In this document: one piece after another, positions 1-6,244 of the stretch
Layout of the letters: each line of letters begins with the position of its first letter
How positions within the stretch are numbered: the first letter of the stretch is position 1
Assembly: GCA_016281165.1 (NCBI GenBank)
Contig: JAEEIC010000001.1
Coordinates: 1 to 8,211 of the forward strand
Length of the DNA stretch: 8,211 nt
Origin: Bacillota bacterium
Lineage (GTDB): Bacteria; Bacillota; Clostridia; Peptostreptococcales; Anaerovoracaceae
Reading direction: 5' to 3'
Made by a program: the position numbers and the translations under genes
Notes under the pieces: generated by a model
What the model saw: the letters and a program-made list of their open reading frames with translations, nothing else
Told to the model about the DNA's origin: nothing
The model's database searches: none

Positions 1-170
1 CTCCTTTCGTCTGCGATCTTTTCGATCAGGGCCCGCGAGCGCGCGAGCGCTTCTTTTGCCGAAGCCGCGAGTTCCACTTTCGCGAAGCCTCTCGCGACGG
101 CGGTGAAGCTCTCCAGATCGAGGCTGAAGCCGTCGACGACCACCTTATCTATCTTTCTTATGTCCCGCAT
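1..170 (-). CDS. hutH: Histidine/aromatic amino acid ammonia-lyase, N-terminal part
   Basis: Reading the minus strand from the ATG at 170 gives 56 residues, cut by the window edge. The pattern is an early DGFSLDLE segment, then VARGFAKVEL, then a helix with SRALIEKIADER. This is the usual N-terminus of the histidine/phenylalanine ammonia-lyase family, just before the conserved YGVNTGFG segment, which would lie outside the window. HutH removes ammonia from histidine to give urocanate, the first step of histidine degradation in the cytoplasm; its MIO cofactor (from an Ala-Ser-Gly triad) would also be beyond the edge. An AAGGAG ribosome site at 179-184, eight bases before the ATG, fixes the start. 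The gene has its own promoter and is separated by 145 bases from the lipoprotein gene upstream. The family is fairly sure; histidine rather than tyrosine or phenylalanine as substrate is inferred from how common HutH is. Confidence 0.75.
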   Translation of the reverse strand, partial: MRDIRKIDKVVVDGFSLDLESFTAVARGFAKVELAASAKEALARSRALIEKIADER

Positions 171-213
171 TTTTTACGCTCCTTGTGAGAAAATGACAAA
201 ATAACCTGAAATA

Positions 214-242
214 ATTTTAGCATTTTGCCCAACAAGGCTCAA
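214..242 (-). promoter_or_regulatory. Promoter of the ammonia-lyase gene
   Basis: On the minus strand, TTGAGC (237-242) is followed by a 17-base spacer and TAAAAT (214-219). The TGC just before TAAAAT makes an extended -10. Transcription would start near 207, giving a leader of about 37 bases that contains the AAGGAG site. The element sits in an AT-rich patch between two GC-rich genes, as expected of a vegetative sigma-A promoter. No operator was recognised. Confidence 0.6.
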
Positions 243-315
243 TGTTTACTCCCGCAAATCGGCACACCACCGCGCTGAAGCGGCGGGGCGAACGGCGCGG
301 CTTCCCTGCGTAAGA

Positions 316-1941
316 TCAGGGCAAGGGCTGATCCTTCCTGAGGCTCTCGTACTGGCTGACCCTGAGGCCGTATCCTTCTACGTCGCCGCAATGGTCCGTG
401 AGGCCCAAGTAATAGGCCGATATCTCCGAAAGGGTGAGCTGGCTCAGCTTCGATACGCCCGCGTAGCCGGCCAGCATGATATCCTTCGACTTGATATCGA
501 GCAGATGGTCGACGTATTCTTGGGATATCCCCTGTTCCCCGCCGGCGTAAAGATCCGGCGCGCCGAACAGGTGGAGCATCTCGTGGGCGATGACGATATC
601 ATCGGCGGTGAAATCCGCCTCTTCGACCTTGCGGCCGTTCTCGTCCTGCACCTGGTGATATTTGAGATTTATCACCGCGTATTCGACCAGATCGTTGATC
701 AGAAGATTCCCTGTGATGATGTCCCGGGCGTCGAAGTCGTGGGCGTGGGGATTGGCGGTATTTGAGTAGCCGGAGTTCACGAAAAACAGATAGACGACGC
801 TGTCCGCTTGATACTTTTCCTTGAGTTCGGGAGCGTCAGCCAAAGACCTGGCAAGGGACGCGTGCGATCTTTTTGCCGCCCGGTCCTCCTTGGGAGCCAC
901 GGGATGCTCGCTGACGCAGACAGCCGCCAGCTCAGGATCCTCATTCCAGTCGTAGAGGAACTCGACCGCGCTCCCGTATTCGGCGCATTTTTGCGTCAGG
1001 AAGGAGACCGCGGAGGAGAGGTCCTTAAGGCAATTATCCTTGAGCTTCTGATCGCTTTCCGCCGCGAAGTCCCAGCTGTAGTCGGGACCGCTGGGGAAGA
1101 TCGAGAATATCACTATCCTGCCCGAGAGCCTGGCCGCGTTCCCGTAAGGATAGTAATGGGCCGTCAGCACCTTCTCCCGTTCCTTCTTCTCCGCTTCCCG
1201 TGCCTCCTGCTCCCTTCTCTCGACCACCGCCTCCGATTCGAGCTCGTAGACGCTGTCCTCGGCTGTCGAGAACCTGATCCCGCTGTCCGTGAGCTCCAGC
1301 CCGCTGAGGTAGCTGCCGGTCACGCAGAAGGCGTCCGCCAGGAAGTAGGTCCCCCAGAAGAAGGGCGTCTCTTCGGAGCCGGCAGTCAGCAGGGCGCTGC
1401 CGTCCTCGTTGAATACGGCCTCTGTTCCGTCTTCGCCCAGGTATCGGCCGACGTATTCGCCGTTGAACTGACCCCTCATCCCCAGCTCCGCGCCATCGAT
1501 CTCGGGGTCATATCTCAGCCTCAGCTCGGCGCCGTCAAAAGAAAAGCTCAGGACCGGATCGTGATGGGCGGCGCTCTCCGCCCTGTCCTTCTCACAGCTG
1601 AAGACCACCGATCTCCCTTCGATCTCAAGGCTGTCTTCGCTCCAGGCGGCGCCGTACATGACGTTCCCCATCACCATCAGGCCGCAGCCGCCGCCGAACA
1701 GGTAGAGCTCAGCCGGCGTCCCGCCCCTTTTATCGAACTCATCAGCAAGGTAGGAGCCCGCCGAAAGAGGCGCGGGCACGAGATCTTCTTCAGGCTGCGG
1801 GGCGCTCTGCGCCTGGGCCGCCTGGGCGGGAACGTTCGCGGGAGCCGGCGTCTGCGCCGGACTGCTCCCCCCGCAAGCCGCGAGGGAAAGGGCGAGGACT
1901 GCCGCGAGTATATACGATACTGTCTTTCTTATAGTTTTCAT
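316..1941 (-). CDS. Lipoprotein with zinc metalloprotease signature
   Basis: The 541-residue product begins with a charged stretch, a hydrophobic core and the lipobox LAAC, so it should be lipidated at Cys23 and anchored on the outer face of the membrane. Residues 26-59 are an Ala/Pro/Gln-rich spacer. Residues 60-230 look beta-rich and match nothing I know. Residues 232-260 are a charged, Glu/Arg/Lys-rich, probable coiled coil. The C-terminal part carries HEMLHLFGAPD (453-463), which fits the HExxHxxGxxD zinc site: His453, His457 and Asp463 as ligands and Glu454 as general base. It is followed by DIMLAGY with Met489 placed like a metzincin Met-turn. I infer a metzincin-like endopeptidase; substrate unknown. 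GTG at 1944 is also possible, but GGGAG at 1949-1953 is seven bases from the ATG at 1941, a better spacing. The gene is divergent from the SLH pair and has its own promoter. Confidence 0.8.
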   Translation of the reverse strand: MKTIRKTVSYILAAVLALSLAACGGSSPAQTPAPANVPAQAAQAQSAPQPEEDLVPAPLSAGSYLADEFDKRGGTPAELYLFGGGCGLMVMGNVMYGAAWSEDSLEIEGRSVVFSCEKDRAESAAHHDPVLSFSFDGAELRLRYDPEIDGAELGMRGQFNGEYVGRYLGEDGTEAVFNEDGSALLTAGSEETPFFWGTYFLADAFCVTGSYLSGLELTDSGIRFSTAEDSVYELESEAVVERREQEAREAEKKEREKVLTAHYYPYGNAARLSGRIVIFSIFPSGPDYSWDFAAESDQKLKDNCLKDLSSAVSFLTQKCAEYGSAVEFLYDWNEDPELAAVCVSEHPVAPKEDRAAKRSHASLARSLADAPELKEKYQADSVVYLFFVNSGYSNTANPHAHDFDARDIITGNLLINDLVEYAVINLKYHQVQDENGRKVEEADFTADDIVIAHEMLHLFGAPDLYAGGEQGISQEYVDHLLDIKSKDIMLAGYAGVSKLSQLTLSEISAYYLGLTDHCGDVEGYGLRVSQYESLRKDQPLP

Positions 1942-1954
1942 CACGCTTCTCCCG

Positions 1955-1979
1955 GCGCCCCGGACCGCGGCCGGGGCGC
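1955..1979 (-). promoter_or_regulatory. GC hairpin abutting the lipoprotein ribosome site
   Basis: GCGCCCCGG and CCGGGGCGC form a perfect 9-bp stem around a 7-base loop. In the mRNA it ends one base before the GGGAG ribosome site at 1949-1953. Such a stem would be very stable and could limit ribosome access or protect the 5' end. The stem is seen in the sequence; a regulatory role is inference, and GC-rich leaders can form stems by chance. Confidence 0.45.
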
Positions 1980-2030
1980 AGCGGCCGCCGGTGCTGCCCG
2001 GGCCTTTCCCGGACGGCAGCCTTTTAAGAT

Positions 2031-2059
2031 ATTCTATCCGAAACCGCGCCTGTAGTCAA
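2031..2059 (-). promoter_or_regulatory. Promoter of the lipoprotein gene
   Basis: On the minus strand, TTGACT (2054-2059), a 17-base spacer and TAGAAT (2031-2036) make a near-consensus sigma-A promoter. Transcription would start near 2024, giving a leader of about 83 bases that is unusually GC-rich and includes the hairpin at 1955-1979. Confidence 0.65.
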
Positions 2060-2249
2060 AGCCGGGGAGCGCGAAACATCGTCGTTCACGAACGAACGCT
2101 TCGATATTATTAAATGTGATATAAAAATACTTTCATCCCCAATATTAAGATTACATTTCAGCGCGTATTTCCGCCCGCGGACGCTTTACATCCTCCCCCG
2201 CGGATGTCAAAATATAAATGCATATATATAGAATGACTGCGGACGGTCC

Positions 2250-2275
2250 GCCTGCGCGCGCGTCCCGCCGCAGGC
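2250..2275 (+). promoter_or_regulatory. Leader hairpin upstream of first SLH gene
   Basis: GCCTGCG (2250-2256) pairs perfectly with CGCAGGC (2269-2275) around a 12-base loop ending in TCCCGC. It is followed by TCATAGAT, an A-rich stretch and the AAAGGAG ribosome site. The same element precedes the second SLH gene, where the middle T-A pair of the stem is C-G, so pairing is kept while sequence changes. There is no U-tract, so it is unlikely to be a terminator. It may set mRNA stability or translation; the function is inferred. Confidence 0.5.
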
Positions 2276-2302
2276 TCATAGATGAAAACGAAAGGAGAGA
2301 AC

Positions 2303-4135
2303 ATGAAGAGAACGAAGATCATGGCGGCGCTCCTCGCTGCGCTGCTGATCGTTTCCGCCCTCCCCCTTGCCGCCTTCGCGGGCGGCGGCTCGTTCTGGCT
2401 GCAGAGAGTCACCGAGGAGGAAGTCGTGGTCTACAGCTCGAGCGAGAGCTTCGGCTTCGAGGTGGAACCCAAGAACGCCGCGGGCGAGGTTCGTTACTAC
2501 TGGTTCCAGATCGACGCCAACGGCAGGCCCGTCAACGTCGGTGACGACGGAGAGCCTGTCATCGTCGGCAACGGCCGGGCCCTCTACATGCACAACATCC
2601 CCGAAGAAAAGATGAACGAGCATCTCTACTACCGCTGCATGGCAAACGACGGCAGCGAGAGCGCCTACGTCGATTTCAGCTGCGTCCTTTATCCCATCGG
2701 CTTTGAGGATGACTATGAAGGGCCTGTCGATCACATCGCCATAGACCGGCTCCCCTTCAGGCTGGAGTACGGCCAGGGAGAGACGCTCGATCTTTCCGGC
2801 CTCTCCTACGATATCTATTACGAGGACGGCGGACACGCCGGCGTCTACGTGATGGATAACGCCTCCGCCGGCGATCTGGCCTGGCGGCCCGTCGTGCTGA
2901 CCGAAGAAGGCCGGCAGATCGTGACCCTGTACTATAAAGAGGCGTCGGCCGAGTTCTCCGTGACCGTGAACAGGGTAGAGGGCTACGTTCCCCCCGAAGA
3001 TAACGACGAGGAATACGAAGTGGACCTCGAGCTCACGGAGCTTCCCGAAAAGCTCAACTACTTCCCGGGCGAAAAGATCGATCTCAGCGGCATCAGGTGC
3101 CGCCTGTGGACCAACATGGGCTTCAGGGACATCACCGACCCCTCCGAATTCGTCGTCTATCCCGATACCGCCGACGGGATGGGCCCGATGACGGTCAGCG
3201 TCGAATATAAAGGCCACTTCGCTGTCAGCTACGAGATCAACGTCGAGATGATCAACGATATCTTCGACCAGGAGTACGAGGTGGATCTGGAGATCCTCGA
3301 GGCGCCGGCAAGACGCGATTACATCTACGGCGAGCCCATCGATCTCACCGGGATCAAGTGCCGCCTGTACACCACCCTGGGCTTTAAGGACATCACCGAT
3401 CCCAAGGAGCTGAGAGCGGAGCCCGCCAGCGCGGACAGCTTCGGCAATATGACCGTGACGGTGTATTATAACGACGTCGTATCGGATACCTACGACATCG
3501 TCGTCGGCCAGCCGGATATCGGGGATCTCACCGGTCCCGCCGCTCCGGAAGTACCGCCGGCCCCCGCCCCGCAGGGACCCGCCCATCCCTTCAACGACAT
3601 ACCCGAGGGAGCCTACTACGAGCAGGCCGTCGCCTGGGCCTATCAGACCGGAGTGACCGACGGCAACGGCAAGGACAAGTTCATGCCCTTCCAGCTCTGC
3701 ACCAGAGGCCAGGTAGTCACCTTCCTGTGGAGGGCGATGGGAAGCCCCGAGCCCGAGAACCTGCAGGAGCCCTTCGATGACGTAAATGAGAACGACTATT
3801 TCTACAAGCCGGTCATCTGGGCCGTATCCCACGGCATCACCGACGGGACGAGCGCGACCACCTTCAGCCCCGCCAGCCAGTGCAGGCGCTCGCATATCCT
3901 CACCTTCCTGTGGCGGACCCTCGGGAAGCCGGGCGACACCGGAGCCGAGAAGACGAACGAGTGGTGGGCCGATGCCCTTGCCTGGGCTGACAGCAGCGGC
4001 GGCAAAAGCCTCCTCGACGAAACCAAGGATCCCACGGACGGCAGCTACGACGTCCGGGACTTCTGCCCGCGCTTCGAGGTCGTCACCTATCTTTACAGGG
4101 CCATGCTGATGATGAACGGGCCCACCAGGCAGTAA
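2303..4135 (+). CDS. Secreted Ig-like (Big_3) and SLH-domain cell-wall protein, copy 1
   Basis: This 610-residue exported protein probably attaches non-covalently to secondary wall polymer through its SLH domains. Residues 1-26 are a signal peptide ending LAAFA. Residues 35-132 look like an Ig-type domain with Trp67, Cys112 and Cys127. Three Big_3-like repeats follow at about 144-222, 241-316 and 327-401, each with a GE-x-(I/L)-DL-(S/T)-G motif; repeats 2 and 3 add CRLxTxxGFxDITD. A Pro-rich linker (402-427) leads to SLH domains at about 428-476, 490-540 and 551-602, with motifs CTRGQ, CRRSH and CPRFE. SLH3 has extra residues (SSGGK) in its first helix-loop. The ATG at 2303 is preferred over the one at 2282, because AAAGGAG (2291-2297) lies five bases before it. 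A close paralogue starts 62 bases downstream, probably in the same transcript. The ligand is unknown: it could be structural, an adhesin or a glycan binder. Confidence 0.85.
   Translation: MKRTKIMAALLAALLIVSALPLAAFAGGGSFWLQRVTEEEVVVYSSSESFGFEVEPKNAAGEVRYYWFQIDANGRPVNVGDDGEPVIVGNGRALYMHNIPEEKMNEHLYYRCMANDGSESAYVDFSCVLYPIGFEDDYEGPVDHIAIDRLPFRLEYGQGETLDLSGLSYDIYYEDGGHAGVYVMDNASAGDLAWRPVVLTEEGRQIVTLYYKEASAEFSVTVNRVEGYVPPEDNDEEYEVDLELTELPEKLNYFPGEKIDLSGIRCRLWTNMGFRDITDPSEFVVYPDTADGMGPMTVSVEYKGHFAVSYEINVEMINDIFDQEYEVDLEILEAPARRDYIYGEPIDLTGIKCRLYTTLGFKDITDPKELRAEPASADSFGNMTVTVYYNDVVSDTYDIVVGQPDIGDLTGPAAPEVPPAPAPQGPAHPFNDIPEGAYYEQAVAWAYQTGVTDGNGKDKFMPFQLCTRGQVVTFLWRAMGSPEPENLQEPFDDVNENDYFYKPVIWAVSHGITDGTSATTFSPASQCRRSHILTFLWRTLGKPGDTGAEKTNEWWADALAWADSSGGKSLLDETKDPTDGSYDVRDFCPRFEVVTYLYRAMLMMNGPTRQ
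3584..4135 (+). repeat. Direct repeat: SLH-coding segment, copy 1
   Basis: The 184-codon block from the first SLH His-Pro-Phe to the stop recurs as 181 codons at 5440-5982. Long runs are nearly identical at the DNA level, for example around 3660-3780 against 5510-5640. Most indels fall in the third SLH domain. This is the best-conserved part of a tandem duplication that extends over the whole gene and its leader. Confidence 0.85.
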
Positions 4136-4146
4136 GACAGAAGATC

Positions 4147-4172
4147 AGCCCGCGCGCATCCCGCCGCGGGCT
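4147..4172 (+). promoter_or_regulatory. Leader hairpin between the two SLH genes
   Basis: AGCCCGCG (4147-4154) pairs perfectly over 8 bp with CGCGGGCT (4165-4172) around a 10-base loop that again ends TCCCGC. It is followed by TCAAAGAT and AGAAAGGAG, matching the leader of the first gene. Relative to copy 1 the stem has a compensatory change (T-A to C-G) and one extra outer pair, and the loop is two bases shorter. There is no U-tract after it. It could act as a processing or stabilising element between the two cistrons. Confidence 0.5.
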
Positions 4173-4197
4173 CAAAGATCGATAGAAAGGAGCAGAA

Positions 4198-5982
4198 ATG
4201 AAGAGAACAAAGATCACGGCGATCATACTCGCCGTCCTGCTGACCGTCTCGCTCTTCCCCCTGACCGCCTTCGCCGCCACGTCGGACGGGCTGGTCGTCT
4301 GGGCCGAGAGCGAAGACTACATCGGCGTCTACGAATCGGTAGGCGATTTCGTCTTCGAGGTCGGCTACTCCACTCCCAGAGGAACGCCCACCTTCAGGTG
4401 GTACCGCTGCGATCCCGACGGCCTCCCCCTCGAGCTGAACGATGAGGGCAAGATCATCTATGTCGGCGACGGCCAGGCCCTGCTGATGCACGGCATCCCC
4501 GAGGAGCTGATGATGCAGGAGCTCATCTACCGCTGCGAGGTCGACGACGGGGTCGAGTGCAAGTGGGTCGATTTCAAGTGCGTGCTGCTGCCCATGGGCA
4601 TAGAGAATGACGACGAGATAAACGAAGAGTACATCGAGTCCTTCGAGATAACCAAAGAGCCCGACAAGACCCTCTACAACCAGGGCGAGGCGGTCGATCT
4701 TTCCGGCATCCATTACAGGATCAACTACAAGGACGGTTCCTACACGGGCAGCATCATAATCGAGGATCTGAGCTGGGAGCCCGCCTACCTTTATTTCGAG
4801 GGTCCCGATACCGTCACCGTAAGATACGGCAGCTTCTCCGACAGCTTCGACGTCACCGTCGAGGAGGTCCCCGGCTTCGTTCCCCCTCCGATGGACTTCG
4901 ACGGCGATGAGACCGAGGAAGAAGTCGATCTGGAGCTCATCGAGGAACCGGCGAAAACGAACTATTTCGAGGGCGAACCCATCGACCTCACCGGCATAAA
5001 GTGCCGCCTCTGGACCAGCATGGGCTTCAGGGACATCACCGATCCCGCCGAGTTCGGGGTCGATCCGCAGATCGCGACGGGCATGGGTCCCCAGACGATA
5101 AGCGTCGATTACAAAGGACGCTCCTCGGTGACTTATGAGATCTACGTCGAGATGGTCAACGAGATCTTCGATCAGGAATATGAGACAGATCTGGAAATGA
5201 CCAAGGCGCCCGACAAGACGGAATACACCGTCGGCGAGCCCATCGATCTCACCGGCATGGTCTGCCGCCTCTACACCACCCTGGGCTTCAGGGACATCAC
5301 CGATCTTGAGGGCATCAACTTCTATCCCAAGACCGCGGAGGAGCCCGGAAAGCAGAGCATATTCGTCGATTATAAAGGACTGGTGGAATTCGAATTCACC
5401 GTCGACGTATACCCCCGGGGCCCCGAGGGCGCGCCCGACCATCCCTTCGACGACATACCCGAAGGCGCCTACTATGAGCAGGCGGTCTCCTGGGCCGCCC
5501 AGACCGGAGTCACCGACGGCAACGGCAAGGGCCAGTTCATGCCCTTCCAGCTCTGCACCAGAGGACAGGTCGTGACCTTCCTGTGGAGAGCGATGGGAAG
5601 CCCCGAGCCTGAGAACCTGTGGGAGCCCTTCGATGACGTGAGCGACACTGACTACTTCTATAAGCCCGTCATCTGGGCCGTGTCGCACGGCATCACCGAC
5701 GGAACGAGCGAGACCACCTTCAGCCCCTACAGCCAGTGCAGGTATTCGCACATCCTCACCTTCCTGTGGAGGACCCTCGGAAGGCCGGGAGACACCGGCG
5801 CCGAGAAGACGAACGAGTGGTGGGCCGACGCCCTGGCCTGGGCCGAGAAGGCCGGCCTCCTCGCCGACACCGTCGATCCCGAGGACGGGACCCTCAACGT
5901 GCAGGGCCTCTGCCCCCGCTGCGCGGTCATCACTTATCTTTACAGAGCGATGAACATGCTGAACGGCCCCACGAGGCAGTAA
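4198..5982 (+). CDS. Secreted Ig-like (Big_3) and SLH-domain cell-wall protein, copy 2
   Basis: This 594-residue paralogue of the upstream gene has the same layout: signal peptide 1-26 (ending LTAFA), Ig-like region about 40-131 (Trp68, Cys71, Cys113, Cys128), Big_3-like repeats at about 145-221, 244-318 and 329-404, a short Gly/Pro linker (about 405-414), and SLH domains at about 415-463, 477-527 and 538-586. Both proteins end in the same NGPTRQ tail. By eye SLH1, SLH2 and the start of SLH3 differ from copy 1 at only about 13 of 135 positions, whereas the N-terminal region and first Big_3 repeat are far more diverged. SLH3 here has the more ordinary WAEKAGLL helix. AAAGGAG lies just before the ATG at 4198. 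I infer that both are made together and displayed on the wall, perhaps binding different targets through their N-termini. Confidence 0.85.
   Translation: MKRTKITAIILAVLLTVSLFPLTAFAATSDGLVVWAESEDYIGVYESVGDFVFEVGYSTPRGTPTFRWYRCDPDGLPLELNDEGKIIYVGDGQALLMHGIPEELMMQELIYRCEVDDGVECKWVDFKCVLLPMGIENDDEINEEYIESFEITKEPDKTLYNQGEAVDLSGIHYRINYKDGSYTGSIIIEDLSWEPAYLYFEGPDTVTVRYGSFSDSFDVTVEEVPGFVPPPMDFDGDETEEEVDLELIEEPAKTNYFEGEPIDLTGIKCRLWTSMGFRDITDPAEFGVDPQIATGMGPQTISVDYKGRSSVTYEIYVEMVNEIFDQEYETDLEMTKAPDKTEYTVGEPIDLTGMVCRLYTTLGFRDITDLEGINFYPKTAEEPGKQSIFVDYKGLVEFEFTVDVYPRGPEGAPDHPFDDIPEGAYYEQAVSWAAQTGVTDGNGKGQFMPFQLCTRGQVVTFLWRAMGSPEPENLWEPFDDVSDTDYFYKPVIWAVSHGITDGTSETTFSPYSQCRYSHILTFLWRTLGRPGDTGAEKTNEWWADALAWAEKAGLLADTVDPEDGTLNVQGLCPRCAVITYLYRAMNMLNGPTRQ
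5440..5982 (+). repeat. Direct repeat: SLH-coding segment, copy 2
   Basis: Second copy of the SLH-coding block at 3584-4135. Similarity here is clearly higher than in the 5' halves of the two genes. This fits either purifying selection on the wall anchor or gene conversion between the copies; the two would also offer a target for homologous recombination. Confidence 0.85.
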
Positions 5983-6009
5983 GGCAGTCAGCGCCCGGCA
6001 AAAGGCGAT

Positions 6010-6051
6010 AAAAAAGGACCGGAGGCCCGGCAGGGTCTCCGGTCTGTTCTT
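6010..6051 (+). terminator. Rho-independent terminator, usable in both directions
   Basis: GACCGGAGGCCC (6017-6028) pairs with GGGTCTCCGGTC (6033-6044) over 12 bp (one G-U pair) around a GGCA loop. TGTTCTT follows on the plus strand, and six A residues (6010-6015) precede it, giving a U-tract on the minus strand. It ends the SLH transcript and would equally end the minus-strand gene remnant whose stop lies at 6060-6062. Confidence 0.85.
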
Positions 6052-6059
6052 GCAGGAGG

Positions 6060-6179
6060 CTATTTGAGCTGGGGGACGACGGTCTCCCAGACGCAGTCCG
6101 CGATGCCCGCGGCGGATATGTAAATAGCGGCCGGACGCCTGTCCCCGCCGGCGCTAAGCAGCGCGTTCAGTTTTTCCCG
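6060..6179 (-). pseudogene. C-terminal remnant of an unidentified minus-strand gene
   Basis: The minus strand encodes 39 residues and a TAG stop (6060-6062), starting at about Arg-Glu-Lys-Leu and ending in TVVPQLK. Composition and codon use look like real coding sequence (ISAAGIADCVW in the middle), and a strong terminator sits directly after the stop, as for a real gene end. Upstream the frame has no start codon before an in-frame TGA at 6207-6209, and the sequence there is the promoter of the plus-strand DUF1294 gene. I therefore read it as the surviving 3' end of a deleted gene. I do not recognise the family. Confidence 0.5.
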
Positions 6180-6185
6180 CCCGGG

Positions 6186-6194
6186 TGGTATAAT
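6186..6194 (+). promoter_or_regulatory. Extended -10 promoter of the DUF1294 gene
   Basis: TGGTATAAT is a perfect extended -10 element. The sequence 17 bases before TATAAT is TTCAGT, a weak -35. Transcription would start near 6201, giving a leader of about 44 bases with an AAAGGA ribosome site at 6234-6239. Confidence 0.55.
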
Positions 6195-6244
6195 GGAGCC
6201 CGGACATCATCGCCGCCGCGCCTTCGCGCGAAGAAAGGATAAAA

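Larger units (their letters stand above)
1942..2302. other. Divergent intergenic region, 361 bases, AT-rich core
   Basis: This gene-free stretch separates the lipoprotein gene (minus) from the first SLH gene (plus). It holds the lipoprotein leader and promoter (1942-2059), an AT-rich core (about 2100-2235) and the hairpin leader of the SLH gene (2250-2302). In the core, plus-strand -10-like sequences are TGATATAAA (2117-2125, extended -10) and TAGAAT (2229-2234). Neither has a convincing -35, so the SLH start site cannot be placed. An imperfect dyad, ACATCC (2188-2193) with GGATGT (2202-2207), lies between the two and could be a regulator site. I see no small gene here. Confidence 0.5.

Noticed and set aside
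270..300. CCGCGC/GCGCGG inverted repeat as terminator of the lipoprotein gene
   Set aside because: Six-base arms with a 19-base loop and no U-tract on the minus strand; expected by chance in this GC-rich DNA.
808..2055. Long open frame on the plus strand (415 codons) antisense to the lipoprotein gene
   Set aside because: It is a shadow of the GC-rich coding strand: no ribosome site, no recognisable domain and low-complexity Arg/Gly/Pro composition. The minus-strand frame has a lipobox and a zinc site.
4147..4180. Intercistronic hairpin as a terminator between the SLH genes
   Set aside because: No U-tract follows. The ribosome site of the next gene comes directly after, and the same hairpin precedes the first gene, so a leader element fits better.
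2276..5751. Two very long minus-strand frames (539 and 552 codons) antisense to the SLH genes
   Set aside because: They mirror the repeats of the real genes and encode Val/Asp/Gly-rich sequence without domains. The plus strand has signal peptides, Big_3 and SLH domains. Their length follows from codon bias.
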